DNA of 64,000 nt from PALSA-1004 sp041483135 (GTDB lineage Bacteria; Pseudomonadota; Gammaproteobacteria; Burkholderiales; SG8-41), in contig JBGPFE010000003.1 in NCBI GenBank assembly GCA_041483135.1, forward strand, positions 1-64,000. Direction: 5' to 3'. Positions 51,767-60,143 of the stretch are shown here, piece after piece. How positions within the stretch are numbered: position 1 is the stretch's first letter; every line of letters begins with the position of its first letter. The notes under the pieces are model-generated. The model was not told where the DNA came from, ran no database searches, and saw only the letters and a program-made list of their open reading frames with translations. Made by a program: the position numbers and the translations under genes.

Positions 51767-54121
51767 ATGAAGTTTTCGGAAAACTGGCTGCGCACCTTCG
51801 TCAATCCACCGCTCGCGAGCAGGGAGCTTGCGGACGCGGTGACGATGTCAGGCGTCGAGGTCGAACTGGTCGAGCCGGTTGCGCCCGCATTCGACAAGGT
51901 GGTCGTGGCGGAGGTGCTCGAGGTGCAGAAGCACCCGGGCGCCGACCGCCTCACCGTGTGCCGCGTCAACGCCGGCGGCACACCGCTCCACGTCGTATGT
52001 GGCGCGCCCAACGTCCGTGCCGGCATACGCGTGCCGCTCGCGCTGGCCGGTGCCAGACTTCCAGGTATCGAGATCAAGCAGGCGAAAGTGCGTGGCGTCG
52101 AATCGAACGGCATGCTGTGCTCGGGCAAAGAACTCGGTATGGCTGACTATGCGGCGGGCCTGTTGATATTGCCCGTGGATGCACCCGTCGGCACCGATAT
52201 CCGAAAATATCTCGAGCTCGACGATCAAATCTTCACGATCAAGCCGACGCCGAACCGCGGCGATTGCCTGGGCGTGTTCGGCTTCGCACGTGAGGTTGCT
52301 GCTGTCACCGGCAGTGCGTTGACGCCAGTTGATACGAGGGCAGTGCAGGCAACATCGTCCGACCGCATCGAAATCACGCTGGACGACAACGCTGCGTGCC
52401 CGCGCTATTGCGGCCGCATTGTGCGTGGCGTTAATGCGCGCGCTGTATCCCCGCGCTGGTTGGCGCAGCGCCTCGAGCGCAGTGGGCAGCGCAGCATCAG
52501 CGCGATCGTCGATATCACCAATTACGTGATGCTCGAGCTTGGCCAGCCATTGCATGCATTCGACCTTGCGCGAATTAATGGCGGAATCCACGTGCGCTTC
52601 GGCCGCCAAGGCGAGAAGCTCAAGCTGCTCAATGAACAGGAGATCGTGCTGAATCCGGGATTTCTGGTGATTGCGGATAAAGTCAGGCCGCTCGCGCTCG
52701 CCGGCATCATGGGCGGCATGGACAGCGCGGTTACACCCGGCACCAGGGACATTATGCTCGAGAGTGCGTTTTTCGATCCGGCAGCGGTCGCCGGCAAGTC
52801 GCGCGTGCTGGGGTTCGGCTCCGATTCATCCTATCGTTTCGAGCGCGGCGTGGATTTCGCCGCGACCGCGCAGGCAATCGAGCGCGCAACACAGCTCGTG
52901 CTCGAAATTTGCGGCGGCAAGGCGGGGCCGGTATGCGAGGCCAAGTCAACGCTGCCAGAGCGCAAGCCGGTGCGGCTACGCCGGGCACGCATCCAGCGCT
53001 TGCTTGGCATAGAACTCGAAGACCGGCAGATTACCGATGTGTTGCGCCGGCTTGGGTTGGTTTTTGCAACACGTGGCGATGAGTTTCTGGTGACACCGCC
53101 AAGCTATCGCTACGATCTCGCAATCGAAGAAGATTTGATCGAGGAAGTCGCGCGCATTCACGGCTACGACCGGATACCCGCCAACCAGCCGACCGCGCCG
53201 GCCTCGATGCTGCCGGAGAGCGAGGCACGTGTCGGCGTCAAGACGTTGCGCACGCTAATGGTGGCTCGCGACTATCAGGAAATTATCAGCTACAGCTTCG
53301 TCGACCGACAATGGGAAGCCGATTATTGCGCGAACAACGATCCGGTTGCGTTGGTTAATCCGATTGCCGCTCATATGAGCGTGATGCGTTCAAGCCTGGT
53401 TGGCAGCCTCGTTGACTGCCTCAAGTTGAATTTGAGCCGGCAGCAGGAGCGGGTGCGGCTGTTTGAAATCGGTCGCTGTTTTGGGCATGCCGAGTCCGGT
53501 CACAGCCAAGTGGTCATGCTCGGCGGGCTCGCCTATGGAGGGGCAGTAGCGGAGCAATGGGGAGCTGCCAAACGGCATGTTGATTTTTACGATATGAAAT
53601 CTGACATTGCAAGCTTGGTTTGGCCCGGCCGCTTTCGCTTTGCGGCAACGCAACACCCCGCTCTGCACCCTGGACGGGCCGCCAAACTGGTGCTGGACGG
53701 GGCAACGGCCGGATACTTGGGAGAATTGCATCCGCGCCTGCAGCAGAAGTATGATTTGCCTTTCGCACCAATGGTTTTTGAGCTAAACCTCGACGCGATT
53801 ATAGGCCGCGAACCGGTCAGTTATCGGGAGATTTCGCGACAGCCATTGGTACGGCGCGACCTGTCGGTCGAGGTAGCCGATAACGTGAGCGCTCAAGCCA
53901 TGTTGGATGCCCTGGAAATGCGGGCTCCGGCCATCGTTTCAGAGGTCGCGCTGTTTGACGTATATCGCGGCAAAGGCATTGATTCAGATAAAAAAAGTGT
54001 TGCGTTCCGGATATTATTGCAAGATACTCATAAAACGCTGACCGACGCTGAAGCTGAGGCCGCTACCCAGCATCTGCTTCAAGTGTTACAAGAACAATTT
54101 CAAGCAAAGCTCCGCAAATAA
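51767..54121 (+). CDS. pheT: Phenylalanyl-tRNA synthetase beta subunit
   Basis: Non-catalytic editing and tRNA-binding subunit. In order: an EMAP-like tRNA-binding domain (VVVAEVLEVQKHPGADRL), the B3/B4 editing domain (ISAIVDITNYVMLELGQPLHAFD), B5, the catalytic-like core and the C-terminal ferredoxin-fold anticodon-binding domain (REISRQPLVRRDLSVEV). It is 784 residues, full length, and nine bases ahead of ihfA. Confidence 0.97.
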   Translation: MKFSENWLRTFVNPPLASRELADAVTMSGVEVELVEPVAPAFDKVVVAEVLEVQKHPGADRLTVCRVNAGGTPLHVVCGAPNVRAGIRVPLALAGARLPGIEIKQAKVRGVESNGMLCSGKELGMADYAAGLLILPVDAPVGTDIRKYLELDDQIFTIKPTPNRGDCLGVFGFAREVAAVTGSALTPVDTRAVQATSSDRIEITLDDNAACPRYCGRIVRGVNARAVSPRWLAQRLERSGQRSISAIVDITNYVMLELGQPLHAFDLARINGGIHVRFGRQGEKLKLLNEQEIVLNPGFLVIADKVRPLALAGIMGGMDSAVTPGTRDIMLESAFFDPAAVAGKSRVLGFGSDSSYRFERGVDFAATAQAIERATQLVLEICGGKAGPVCEAKSTLPERKPVRLRRARIQRLLGIELEDRQITDVLRRLGLVFATRGDEFLVTPPSYRYDLAIEEDLIEEVARIHGYDRIPANQPTAPASMLPESEARVGVKTLRTLMVARDYQEIISYSFVDRQWEADYCANNDPVALVNPIAAHMSVMRSSLVGSLVDCLKLNLSRQQERVRLFEIGRCFGHAESGHSQVVMLGGLAYGGAVAEQWGAAKRHVDFYDMKSDIASLVWPGRFRFAATQHPALHPGRAAKLVLDGATAGYLGELHPRLQQKYDLPFAPMVFELNLDAIIGREPVSYREISRQPLVRRDLSVEVADNVSAQAMLDALEMRAPAIVSEVALFDVYRGKGIDSDKKSVAFRILLQDTHKTLTDAEAEAATQHLLQVLQEQFQAKLRK

Positions 54122-54130
54122 GGGGAAAAT

Positions 54131-54442
54131 ATGACTTTAACCAAGGCCGAGTTGGCAGATTTGCTGTTTGAGAAGGTGGGTTTCAACAAGCGCGAGGCCA
54201 AAGACATGGTGGAGTCGTTTTTTGAGGAGGTCCGCTTGGCGCTAGAACATGGGGAGGGCGTGAAGCTTTCGGGATTCGGAAATTTTCAATTGCGTGACAA
54301 GCCGCAGCGGCCGGGCCGCAACCCCAAGACCGGCGAGGAGATACCGATCACCGCACGGCGCGTAGTGACGTTCCACGCCTCGCAGAAGCTGAAGGCGATG
54401 GTTGAACAAAACTATAACAATGGACACAAACCACAGTCCTAA
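54131..54442 (+). CDS. ihfA: Integration host factor alpha subunit
   Basis: DNA-bending nucleoid protein of the HU/IHF family; it acts as a heterodimer with IhfB. The 103 residues include MTLTKAELADLLFEKVGFNK, the beta-arm motif RPGRNPKTGEEIPI and RRVVTFHASQKLK. AAGGGGAAAAT precedes the ATG. It follows pheT as in most proteobacteria, and its end overlaps the MerR gene by 23 bases. Confidence 0.97.
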   Translation: MTLTKAELADLLFEKVGFNKREAKDMVESFFEEVRLALEHGEGVKLSGFGNFQLRDKPQRPGRNPKTGEEIPITARRVVTFHASQKLKAMVEQNYNNGHKPQS

Positions 54443-54794
54443 GGAAACGCTGCCACCGATACCTGCGAAGCGCTACTTCACGATCGGTGAGGTGAGCGAG
54501 CTGTGTGGCGTGAAGCCACACGTGCTGCGTTACTGGGAGCAGGAGTTTACGCAGCTCAAGCCAGTCAAACGCCGCGGCAACCGGCGCTATTACCAACACC
54601 ACGAAGTGCTGCTGATCCGGCGCATCCGTGATTTGCTTTATGATCAGGGTTTCACGATCAGCGGCGCGCGCAATCGTCTCGACGAGATCGTTTCCGAGCC
54701 GGCCAAAGCCAGCCGTGCCAGCGCCGCCAGCAAAGCGAATCTCGCCGTTCTGCGCAAGGAAATCAAGCACGTCCTCGATATTCTGCGCCGGTAG
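54420..54794 (+). CDS. MerR-family transcriptional regulator
   Basis: A 124-residue protein with an N-terminal winged-helix MerR domain (KRYFTIGEVSELCGVKPHVLRYWE, then RRYYQHHEVLLIRRIRDLLYDQGFTI) and a short coiled-coil tail. It lacks the cysteines of metal-sensing members. It is the standard neighbour of ihfA in beta- and gammaproteobacteria. ATG 54420 lies inside ihfA; the upstream extension to 54402 is less likely. Target genes are unknown. Confidence 0.9.
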   Translation: MDTNHSPKETLPPIPAKRYFTIGEVSELCGVKPHVLRYWEQEFTQLKPVKRRGNRRYYQHHEVLLIRRIRDLLYDQGFTISGARNRLDEIVSEPAKASRASAASKANLAVLRKEIKHVLDILRR

Positions 54795-54852
54795 TGCAGC
54801 CTGTACTTGCTGCGCTATTTGGTGTAGTCCCATCTGCTATAATTCTGAGCCT

Positions 54853-54930
<78 letters not shown>

Positions 54931-54937
54931 CAAATTC

Positions 54938-54965
54938 AAAGGGATCCGATCAGGAGCCCTTTTTC
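54938..54965 (+). terminator. Terminator after tRNA-Pro
   Basis: AAAGGG-A-TCC-GATCA-GGA-G-CCCTTT forms a two-part stem with a one-by-one internal mismatch and runs into a T-rich tract, eight bases past the tRNA. Confidence 0.85.
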
Positions 54966-55007
54966 ATTTTCAGAATTTTGCCCGGAACTGTCTAAGGAAG
55001 AGGCAAC

Positions 55008-55259
55008 ATGAGCGGCAGAACATGCATTTTCCGTGCAGCGATTTCGGTGCTGGCTGCTGCCCCGGCATCTTTGATGGCGCAGGCAGTCATCAAAAATCCC
55101 CTGACCTCGGCGCAGTCACAGGTTATTACCCAGTGGCAAACGCCGGCGGTGAATGAATTTCCGTTCGAGTCGTCGCTGCAGCTCGGTCTCGCTCCGGAAC
55201 TGGGCCCGGCGTCATTCACCGGGCTCATACTGAGCGATGGTAGTACTATTACCGGGTAG
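55008..55259 (+). CDS. Small exported hypothetical protein
   Basis: An 83-residue protein with a signal peptide (MSGRTCIFRAAISVLAAAPASLMAQA) and a short mature part without recognised motifs (VITQWQTPAVNEFPFESSLQ, ending SDGSTITG). GAAGAGGCAAC before ATG can act as ribosome site. It sits about 100 bases ahead of the Skp homologue. It could be a real small periplasmic protein; homology cannot be judged here. Confidence 0.5.
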   Translation: MSGRTCIFRAAISVLAAAPASLMAQAVIKNPLTSAQSQVITQWQTPAVNEFPFESSLQLGLAPELGPASFTGLILSDGSTITG

Positions 55260-55359
55260 AGGGGTCCAAGACGACAGCTATGCCTCCAGCGAACATGAAA
55301 CCCGGTGCTTATTCGTTGCTGCTGACGAGGCGACCAGCACCATCCCCGGAGTACTTTTG

Positions 55360-55884
55360 ATGAAATATTTGCTTCGCTACATTTTGGTTATATTTGCGTT
55401 ATCGGTAACTCATGCCGCCGCCCAGCCGCTCAAGATCGGTTACGTGAACGGACTCCGCATTGAGAGGGAAGCGGCGATAACGATGCAGGCGCTCGAACAG
55501 GCGAAAAAGGAATTCGCGCCGCGCGAGCAGCAGATACTTGACCTGCAGAAACAGGGCCAGGCAATGCAGAGCGAGCTCGAAAAAGAAGGACTGACAATGT
55601 CGGCTGCCGACAAGCAGGCCAAGGAGAAACGCCTGGCGGCGCTCTCGCAGCAGTTTGCTCAGATGCAGCGCAGTTACAACGAAGATTGGGAAGTGCGCAG
55701 ACGCGAAGTGCATGCGCGTCTCGTGACGGAAGTCAACGCCGTCATAAAAAGCATTGCCGAGGCAGGCAAGTTCGACCTGATAGTCCAGCAGGCAATTTTC
55801 AACAGCCCGCAGATTGATCTCACCGAACTGGTGCTGAAGGAGTTGGCGAAACGCGCGGCGACTGCGGCAAATCCCGCCAGGTAA
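55360..55884 (+). CDS. OmpH/Skp-family periplasmic protein
   Basis: Holdase chaperone family for outer-membrane proteins. ATG 55360 starts a signal peptide (MKYLLRYILVIFALSVTHAAA); the mature protein begins with a beta-strand (LKIGYVNGLRI) and has a long charged coiled coil (about residues 35-125), then a closing helix-strand part (KFDLIVQQAIFNSPQIDLTE). It is 174 residues, the usual size. It is not in the typical bamA-skp-lpxD order, so it may be a second paralogue. Confidence 0.85.
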   Translation: MKYLLRYILVIFALSVTHAAAQPLKIGYVNGLRIEREAAITMQALEQAKKEFAPREQQILDLQKQGQAMQSELEKEGLTMSAADKQAKEKRLAALSQQFAQMQRSYNEDWEVRRREVHARLVTEVNAVIKSIAEAGKFDLIVQQAIFNSPQIDLTELVLKELAKRAATAANPAR

Positions 55885-56043
55885 TCCGATCCGAAGTTAA
55901 GCCTCGGTGTAGTTGTAAAGCATGGCCAACGCGCGAACGAAATGCGTTCGACCGGTGACCACCGACGCGTTTGATCTTGTTCACGCTGTCCGGATCGGCA
56001 TCGTAGTGCTCGCGAATCCGGTCTTTTTACCGTAGCAGTCATC

Positions 56044-56889
56044 ATGGCAACGTTCAAGGCTGCCTGCGTGCAGCTCAACTCGGGCAACGATATGGCGGTT
56101 AATCTGCGCGCGGCAGGCACTGGTGTGCGCGCGGCGGCAGAGCAGGGCGCGCAGCTCATCATGCTGCCCGAATACGTTGCGCTGCTCGACGGCAGTGGCC
56201 GCGTGATGCGCGAAAACTCCTATACCGAAAGCGAACATCCTGCGCTGCCTGTGTTCCAGGCGCTGGCCAGGGAAACACGGGCCTGGCTGCTGATCGGCTC
56301 GCTCACGATCAATTTCGACGACGAGCACATGGCGAACCGTTCGTATCTGCTGTCGGCTGATGGCGCAGTCGTCGCGCGGTACGACAAGATCCACATGTTC
56401 GACGTGACGTTGCCGAGCGGCAAGGTAATCCGCGAATCGAGCGCTTATCGCCCCGGCGATCGGGCGGTGATCGCAGCTACGCCGTGGGGGCCGCTCGGCA
56501 TGACCGTATGCTATGACCTGCGTTTCCCGTATCTTTACCGCGCACTCGCGCAGTCCGGCGCGATGTTCCTGGCGGTGCCATCTTCGTTCCAGCGCGAAAC
56601 CGGCGTTGCGCACTGGCACGCGTTGCTGCGCGCGAGGGCGATCGAAAATCTGAGCTACGTGTTTGCGCCGGCGATGTGCGGCGATCACCCCGGCAACCGC
56701 ATGACTTACGGCCATTCGCTGATCATCGATCCCTGGGGCAGGATACTGGCCGAATTGGACGACGAACCGGGTGTGGCGGTCGCCGACATCAACGCCGACG
56801 AAGTCACGCGTGTGCGCGGGATGCTGCCTTCGCTCGTCCACGATCGCGAATTTCAGCTCCCGCATCCCGCCGCCGGCGATCTCCGCTGA
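56044..56889 (+). CDS. Nitrilase-superfamily amidohydrolase (Nit-like)
   Basis: Carbon-nitrogen hydrolase with the Glu-Lys-Cys triad: Glu in IMLPEYVALL, Lys in YDKIHMFDV and Cys in MTVCYDLRFPYLYR. These sequences, and 281 residues without fusion, fit the Nit1/YbeM group that hydrolyses deaminated glutathione. No signal peptide is present. The sugar-binding-like gene starts eight bases after it. Other nitrilase branches cannot be fully excluded. Confidence 0.9.
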   Translation: MATFKAACVQLNSGNDMAVNLRAAGTGVRAAAEQGAQLIMLPEYVALLDGSGRVMRENSYTESEHPALPVFQALARETRAWLLIGSLTINFDDEHMANRSYLLSADGAVVARYDKIHMFDVTLPSGKVIRESSAYRPGDRAVIAATPWGPLGMTVCYDLRFPYLYRALAQSGAMFLAVPSSFQRETGVAHWHALLRARAIENLSYVFAPAMCGDHPGNRMTYGHSLIIDPWGRILAELDDEPGVAVADINADEVTRVRGMLPSLVHDREFQLPHPAAGDLR

Positions 56890-56897
56890 ATTTTCAT

Positions 56898-57800
56898 ATG
56901 GCGATTGTCCATAACCCGACCATCGCGGTTTTCACCAAGAACAACACTAACCCGGCATACGCCGCGGCGCGGCTCGGCGCCGACCGCACCGCGCAGCGAT
57001 TGGGCGCGCGCGCCCGGCATTACTTTCCGCGCAAACCCGACGACGTCGATGAGCAGATTGCGTTGATAGACCAGGCGCTCTTGCAGCGACCCGATGCAAT
57101 GGTGCTCGTTGCCGTGCATCCAACCGCGATCAACCCTTCGATCCACAAAATCAACGCTGCCGGGATTCCGGTTGTGAGCTATATCAATCGCTTCACTGGC
57201 GGCGATTGCGTTACATACGTCGGTTCGGAGGATTACCCGCTGGCAGTCAAAATCGCGACTTATCTTTGCGGGCAGCTCGCTGGGCGCGGCGACGTTGCGA
57301 TCGTCGAGGGGCCGGGCGATTCGATCACCAGCCGCGAGCGGGTGCGCGGATTTCACGACGTGCTGAAGGGCTTTCCGGCTGTGCGTGTCGTCGCGTCGGT
57401 GTGCGGCGAATATCAGCGTGACCCGGCGCAGCGTGTGTTCGCGGAATTGCTGAAAACGATCCCGCGCATTGACGGCGTAATCGCGGCCAACGACATCATG
57501 GCGATCGGCGTCATCGAAGCGCTCGAGGCAGCAGGACGCACCAGCAGGGTTGTCGGCGTCAACGCGATACCCGAAGCGATAATTGCGATCAAGCACGGCA
57601 AAATGCTCGCAACCGCCGATTTCAATGCGATGAAAATGGGCTGCCTTGCGACCGAAGCCGCGCTGCGGCACCTGCGCGGCGAGGCGCTGCCGAAAGAAAT
57701 CATCCTGCCGGTGCAGATAATCGATCGCGCCAACTTTGCGGATTGGGACAGGCCGTTCGAGTTGCGCGAGTGCCCGCGGTGGAAAGATGTGGTGATGTGA
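56898..57800 (+). CDS. Orphan periplasmic-binding-fold protein, no signal peptide
   Basis: A 300-residue Peripl_BP_4-type protein, close to ribose-binding proteins and LacI effector domains (NPTIAVFTKNNTNPAYAAAR, VVSYINRFTGGDCVTYVGSED, DGVIAANDIMAIGVIEALEA, ADFNAMKMGCLATEAAL). It has neither a signal peptide nor a helix-turn-helix, and no ABC permease or ATPase is nearby. It starts eight bases after the Nit gene. It may act as a cytoplasmic ligand-binding protein, or be a remnant of a larger system. The frame extends upstream to 56676 only as a shadow of the Nit gene. Confidence 0.75.
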   Translation: MAIVHNPTIAVFTKNNTNPAYAAARLGADRTAQRLGARARHYFPRKPDDVDEQIALIDQALLQRPDAMVLVAVHPTAINPSIHKINAAGIPVVSYINRFTGGDCVTYVGSEDYPLAVKIATYLCGQLAGRGDVAIVEGPGDSITSRERVRGFHDVLKGFPAVRVVASVCGEYQRDPAQRVFAELLKTIPRIDGVIAANDIMAIGVIEALEAAGRTSRVVGVNAIPEAIIAIKHGKMLATADFNAMKMGCLATEAALRHLRGEALPKEIILPVQIIDRANFADWDRPFELRECPRWKDVVM

Positions 57801-57856
57801 TCCCGAGGCCGGATTCGGCAAATGGCGAACCGAGATACGTGGAAACGGAGCAGGCG

Positions 57857-58218
57857 ATGCGATTTTTCCCGATGTTGCTGTGCAGAGAGGCCGTATTTAT
57901 CATATCCGGTATCGCGCAAGCGCAGGCGTCTTACCCGTTTAGTCCGATACGACTGATCGTGCCATTCCCGCCCGGCGGCACCAGCGACGTTGCTCGGCCG
58001 CATCATCGCGCAGTGGCTGGGCGCTGACGGACCTCATGGGCGGGCAGATCCAGCTCATGTTCGAGAACGCGCCGACTGCGTTGTCCTATGTGCAGTCTGG
58101 CAGGCTGCGCTTGCTCGCGGTGACCAGCGACAAGCGTACACCGAGCTTTCCCGATCTGCCAACGATAGCCGAGGCGGGCGTGTCCGGCTACGCGGTGACC
58201 TCGTGGTTTACACGATGA
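57857..58218 (+). pseudogene. Decayed TTT (Bug-type) substrate-binding protein
   Basis: Two fragments of a tripartite tricarboxylate transporter receptor are visible. The first (57857-58025) has a signal peptide and YPFSPIRLIVPFPPGGTSDV; a frameshift near 57990 then moves LGRIIAQWLG to another frame. The second (58036-58218) carries MGGQIQLMFENAPTALSYV and LPTIAEAGVSGYAVTSWF. Some 400-500 bases of the middle are missing compared with a normal gene of about 970 bases, and the C-terminus is lost. Confidence 0.85.
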
Positions 58219-58342
58219 TAGTCTCTGTACCTGACCGGCGAGTTGCGATCCCGGTGGCCGGGAGATTTCAACCGGGACGCAAGGAGTTGAACGCGGCAGT
58301 CATTGAAACTCTCCCCGCCCGAACGCCGGCACGAAGAAAGCG

Positions 58343-60124
58343 CTAGAAGAGCAGATAAGAGAGAGCGAAGTGTATCCCCGAGTCCTGCAGGTCATACGAA
58401 TTCTGCAGGAAATGGCGGGTGGCCCTGGCCACGTAGAGCTGGGACTGGAACTGGCGGCCGTAGTCCCAAAGAAACCCCAGACCATAGCCCGCGATCGAAT
58501 GCGGGGACGCCGGCGTCGCGTCCGAATTCCACGAGTTGCCGTAGTCGATGAAGGGCGCCAGCTGGAAGCGGCCTTTTCCCGGCTCGCCATCCGTGATCGG
58601 AATGCGGTACTCGACCGAAGCGATCACGCCGTTGTCGCGCAGCAACTGGTTCTCGCGGTAACCGCGCACGGTATTCATGCCGCCGAGGGCAATCTGCTCC
58701 AGCGACATGAGCGAATTCGGGGTGTACTGGACATCGGTGCGGACGACGAGCTGATTGTTCTTGTACAGGCGTTTTGCCCACTGCACCTGGCCCAGCCAGG
58801 AAAAAAAATGCCGGCTCGGCCCGATGCTCGCCATCTGCGGACCGGCGTTGGTCCAGCCGTTTGAGAACGTGGAGCGCAGCGCGAGCGCGTCCTCGGGACT
58901 GCGCCGCACCCAGTCCTGCGAAAAACGGATGACGTTGACTTGGCTGTGCCCGTCCGGCACGCCCGGCGTGAACGAGAAGGGTATGCCGAGCAACGAGGTC
59001 TGGTTCTCCCGGTACTCGTAGCGCAGCCCCAGCGAAATGGACTGGTTGATGGTGCGCCAGACCGGTTGCGTGAGTCCGGCCTGGTAGGTCCGCGCCCGGC
59101 TCTGGATATTGATTTGATCGAACGGCGTCTCCAGCACCTGCGAGTCCGTCTCGGTGACGCGCAGCGACAACGTGGTGTCGCGGGCGTTCAGCGGCAGCGC
59201 GTAGCCGATCTGATAATCGTCAACGCCATGGGTCAGGCCGTAACGGATGTCGAACGTATCGCCGCGGCCGGTCAGGTTGCGATTGCTGGCGAAAATCTCT
59301 CCGAGATAGGGACCGACGCTCGGCGGCCGCCGGTTGCTGAACGCCAATCCCACCTGGTAAGGCAGGGCTTCCTCGACGTTCGCTTTCAGCACGGCCTCCC
59401 CCGGGCGCGTACCCGGGGACAGTTCGGCATTGATGCGCTCGATCAGCCCATCCTGCTGAAGAATCTGCAGGCGCTCCTGCAATTTGTTCCCATTCAATGG
59501 CGGGCCGGCGCCGAGCAGGATGCGGTCGATGATGTATCCGGATTTGAGCTGCTGGTTGCCGGTGATCTCGATTTGGCTGAGCTTGCCTTCGATGATTTCA
59601 AAGCGCACGACACCATCCTTGACCTGCTGGTCGGGAAGCAGTGCGCCGGAATTCAGGTAGCCTTTTTTGATGTAGGCGAGGGTGAGCTTGTTCCTGAGTT
59701 CCTGCAGGTCCTCGGAAGTGACGATGCGGTTTTCATATTCCTTCGTGATGCCCGCCAGCTCCGCAGCCGGAATGACTTTGTTGCCGGTAATCACGACGCG
59801 CTTTACGAAAACACGCAGCCCGGGAACCAGCCTGCCCGGCTCAACCGGCGGGATAGGCGCGGGCGGCAGCGCGAAGGGGCTGGGTTGCGGCTCGCGAAAC
59901 GGCGGCAGCAGCGGCCGGGTGTCGCTGGGCCGCTGCTCGAATGGCGCGGGCGCCGGCGGCACCTGCGCCAGGGCGGCCGCGGCGCAGCACAGCATCAGCG
60001 CGTACGCGCAAGCCCGCTGCACCGCCAAGTTACGCAAACGCCGCCGCTGACTGCAAAACTGCGCGTCGAGCCTGGCGCCGCTGTCACTCCCTGACACGTT
60101 TTTTTTCTGTTGTATGGTTGTCAA
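58343..60124 (-). CDS. TpsB outer-membrane transporter (ShlB/FhaC/HecB family)
   Basis: Two-partner secretion pore that exports TpsA proteins. A signal peptide follows a basic N-terminus, then a proline-rich stretch (about residues 55-95), POTRA domains (VKRVVITGNKVIPAAEL..., and LSQIEITGNQQLKSGYI) and a 16-strand barrel. The barrel-loop motif VRGYRENQLLRD is the conserved loop-6 VRGY element, and the protein ends in the aromatic SYLLF. It has 593 residues and starts 20 bases after the tpsA stop. Confidence 0.94.
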   Translation of the reverse strand: MTTIQQKKNVSGSDSGARLDAQFCSQRRRLRNLAVQRACAYALMLCCAAAALAQVPPAPAPFEQRPSDTRPLLPPFREPQPSPFALPPAPIPPVEPGRLVPGLRVFVKRVVITGNKVIPAAELAGITKEYENRIVTSEDLQELRNKLTLAYIKKGYLNSGALLPDQQVKDGVVRFEIIEGKLSQIEITGNQQLKSGYIIDRILLGAGPPLNGNKLQERLQILQQDGLIERINAELSPGTRPGEAVLKANVEEALPYQVGLAFSNRRPPSVGPYLGEIFASNRNLTGRGDTFDIRYGLTHGVDDYQIGYALPLNARDTTLSLRVTETDSQVLETPFDQINIQSRARTYQAGLTQPVWRTINQSISLGLRYEYRENQTSLLGIPFSFTPGVPDGHSQVNVIRFSQDWVRRSPEDALALRSTFSNGWTNAGPQMASIGPSRHFFSWLGQVQWAKRLYKNNQLVVRTDVQYTPNSLMSLEQIALGGMNTVRGYRENQLLRDNGVIASVEYRIPITDGEPGKGRFQLAPFIDYGNSWNSDATPASPHSIAGYGLGFLWDYGRQFQSQLYVARATRHFLQNSYDLQDSGIHFALSYLLF

Positions 60125-60143
60125 TTACCGGCGAAGTTGTTTT

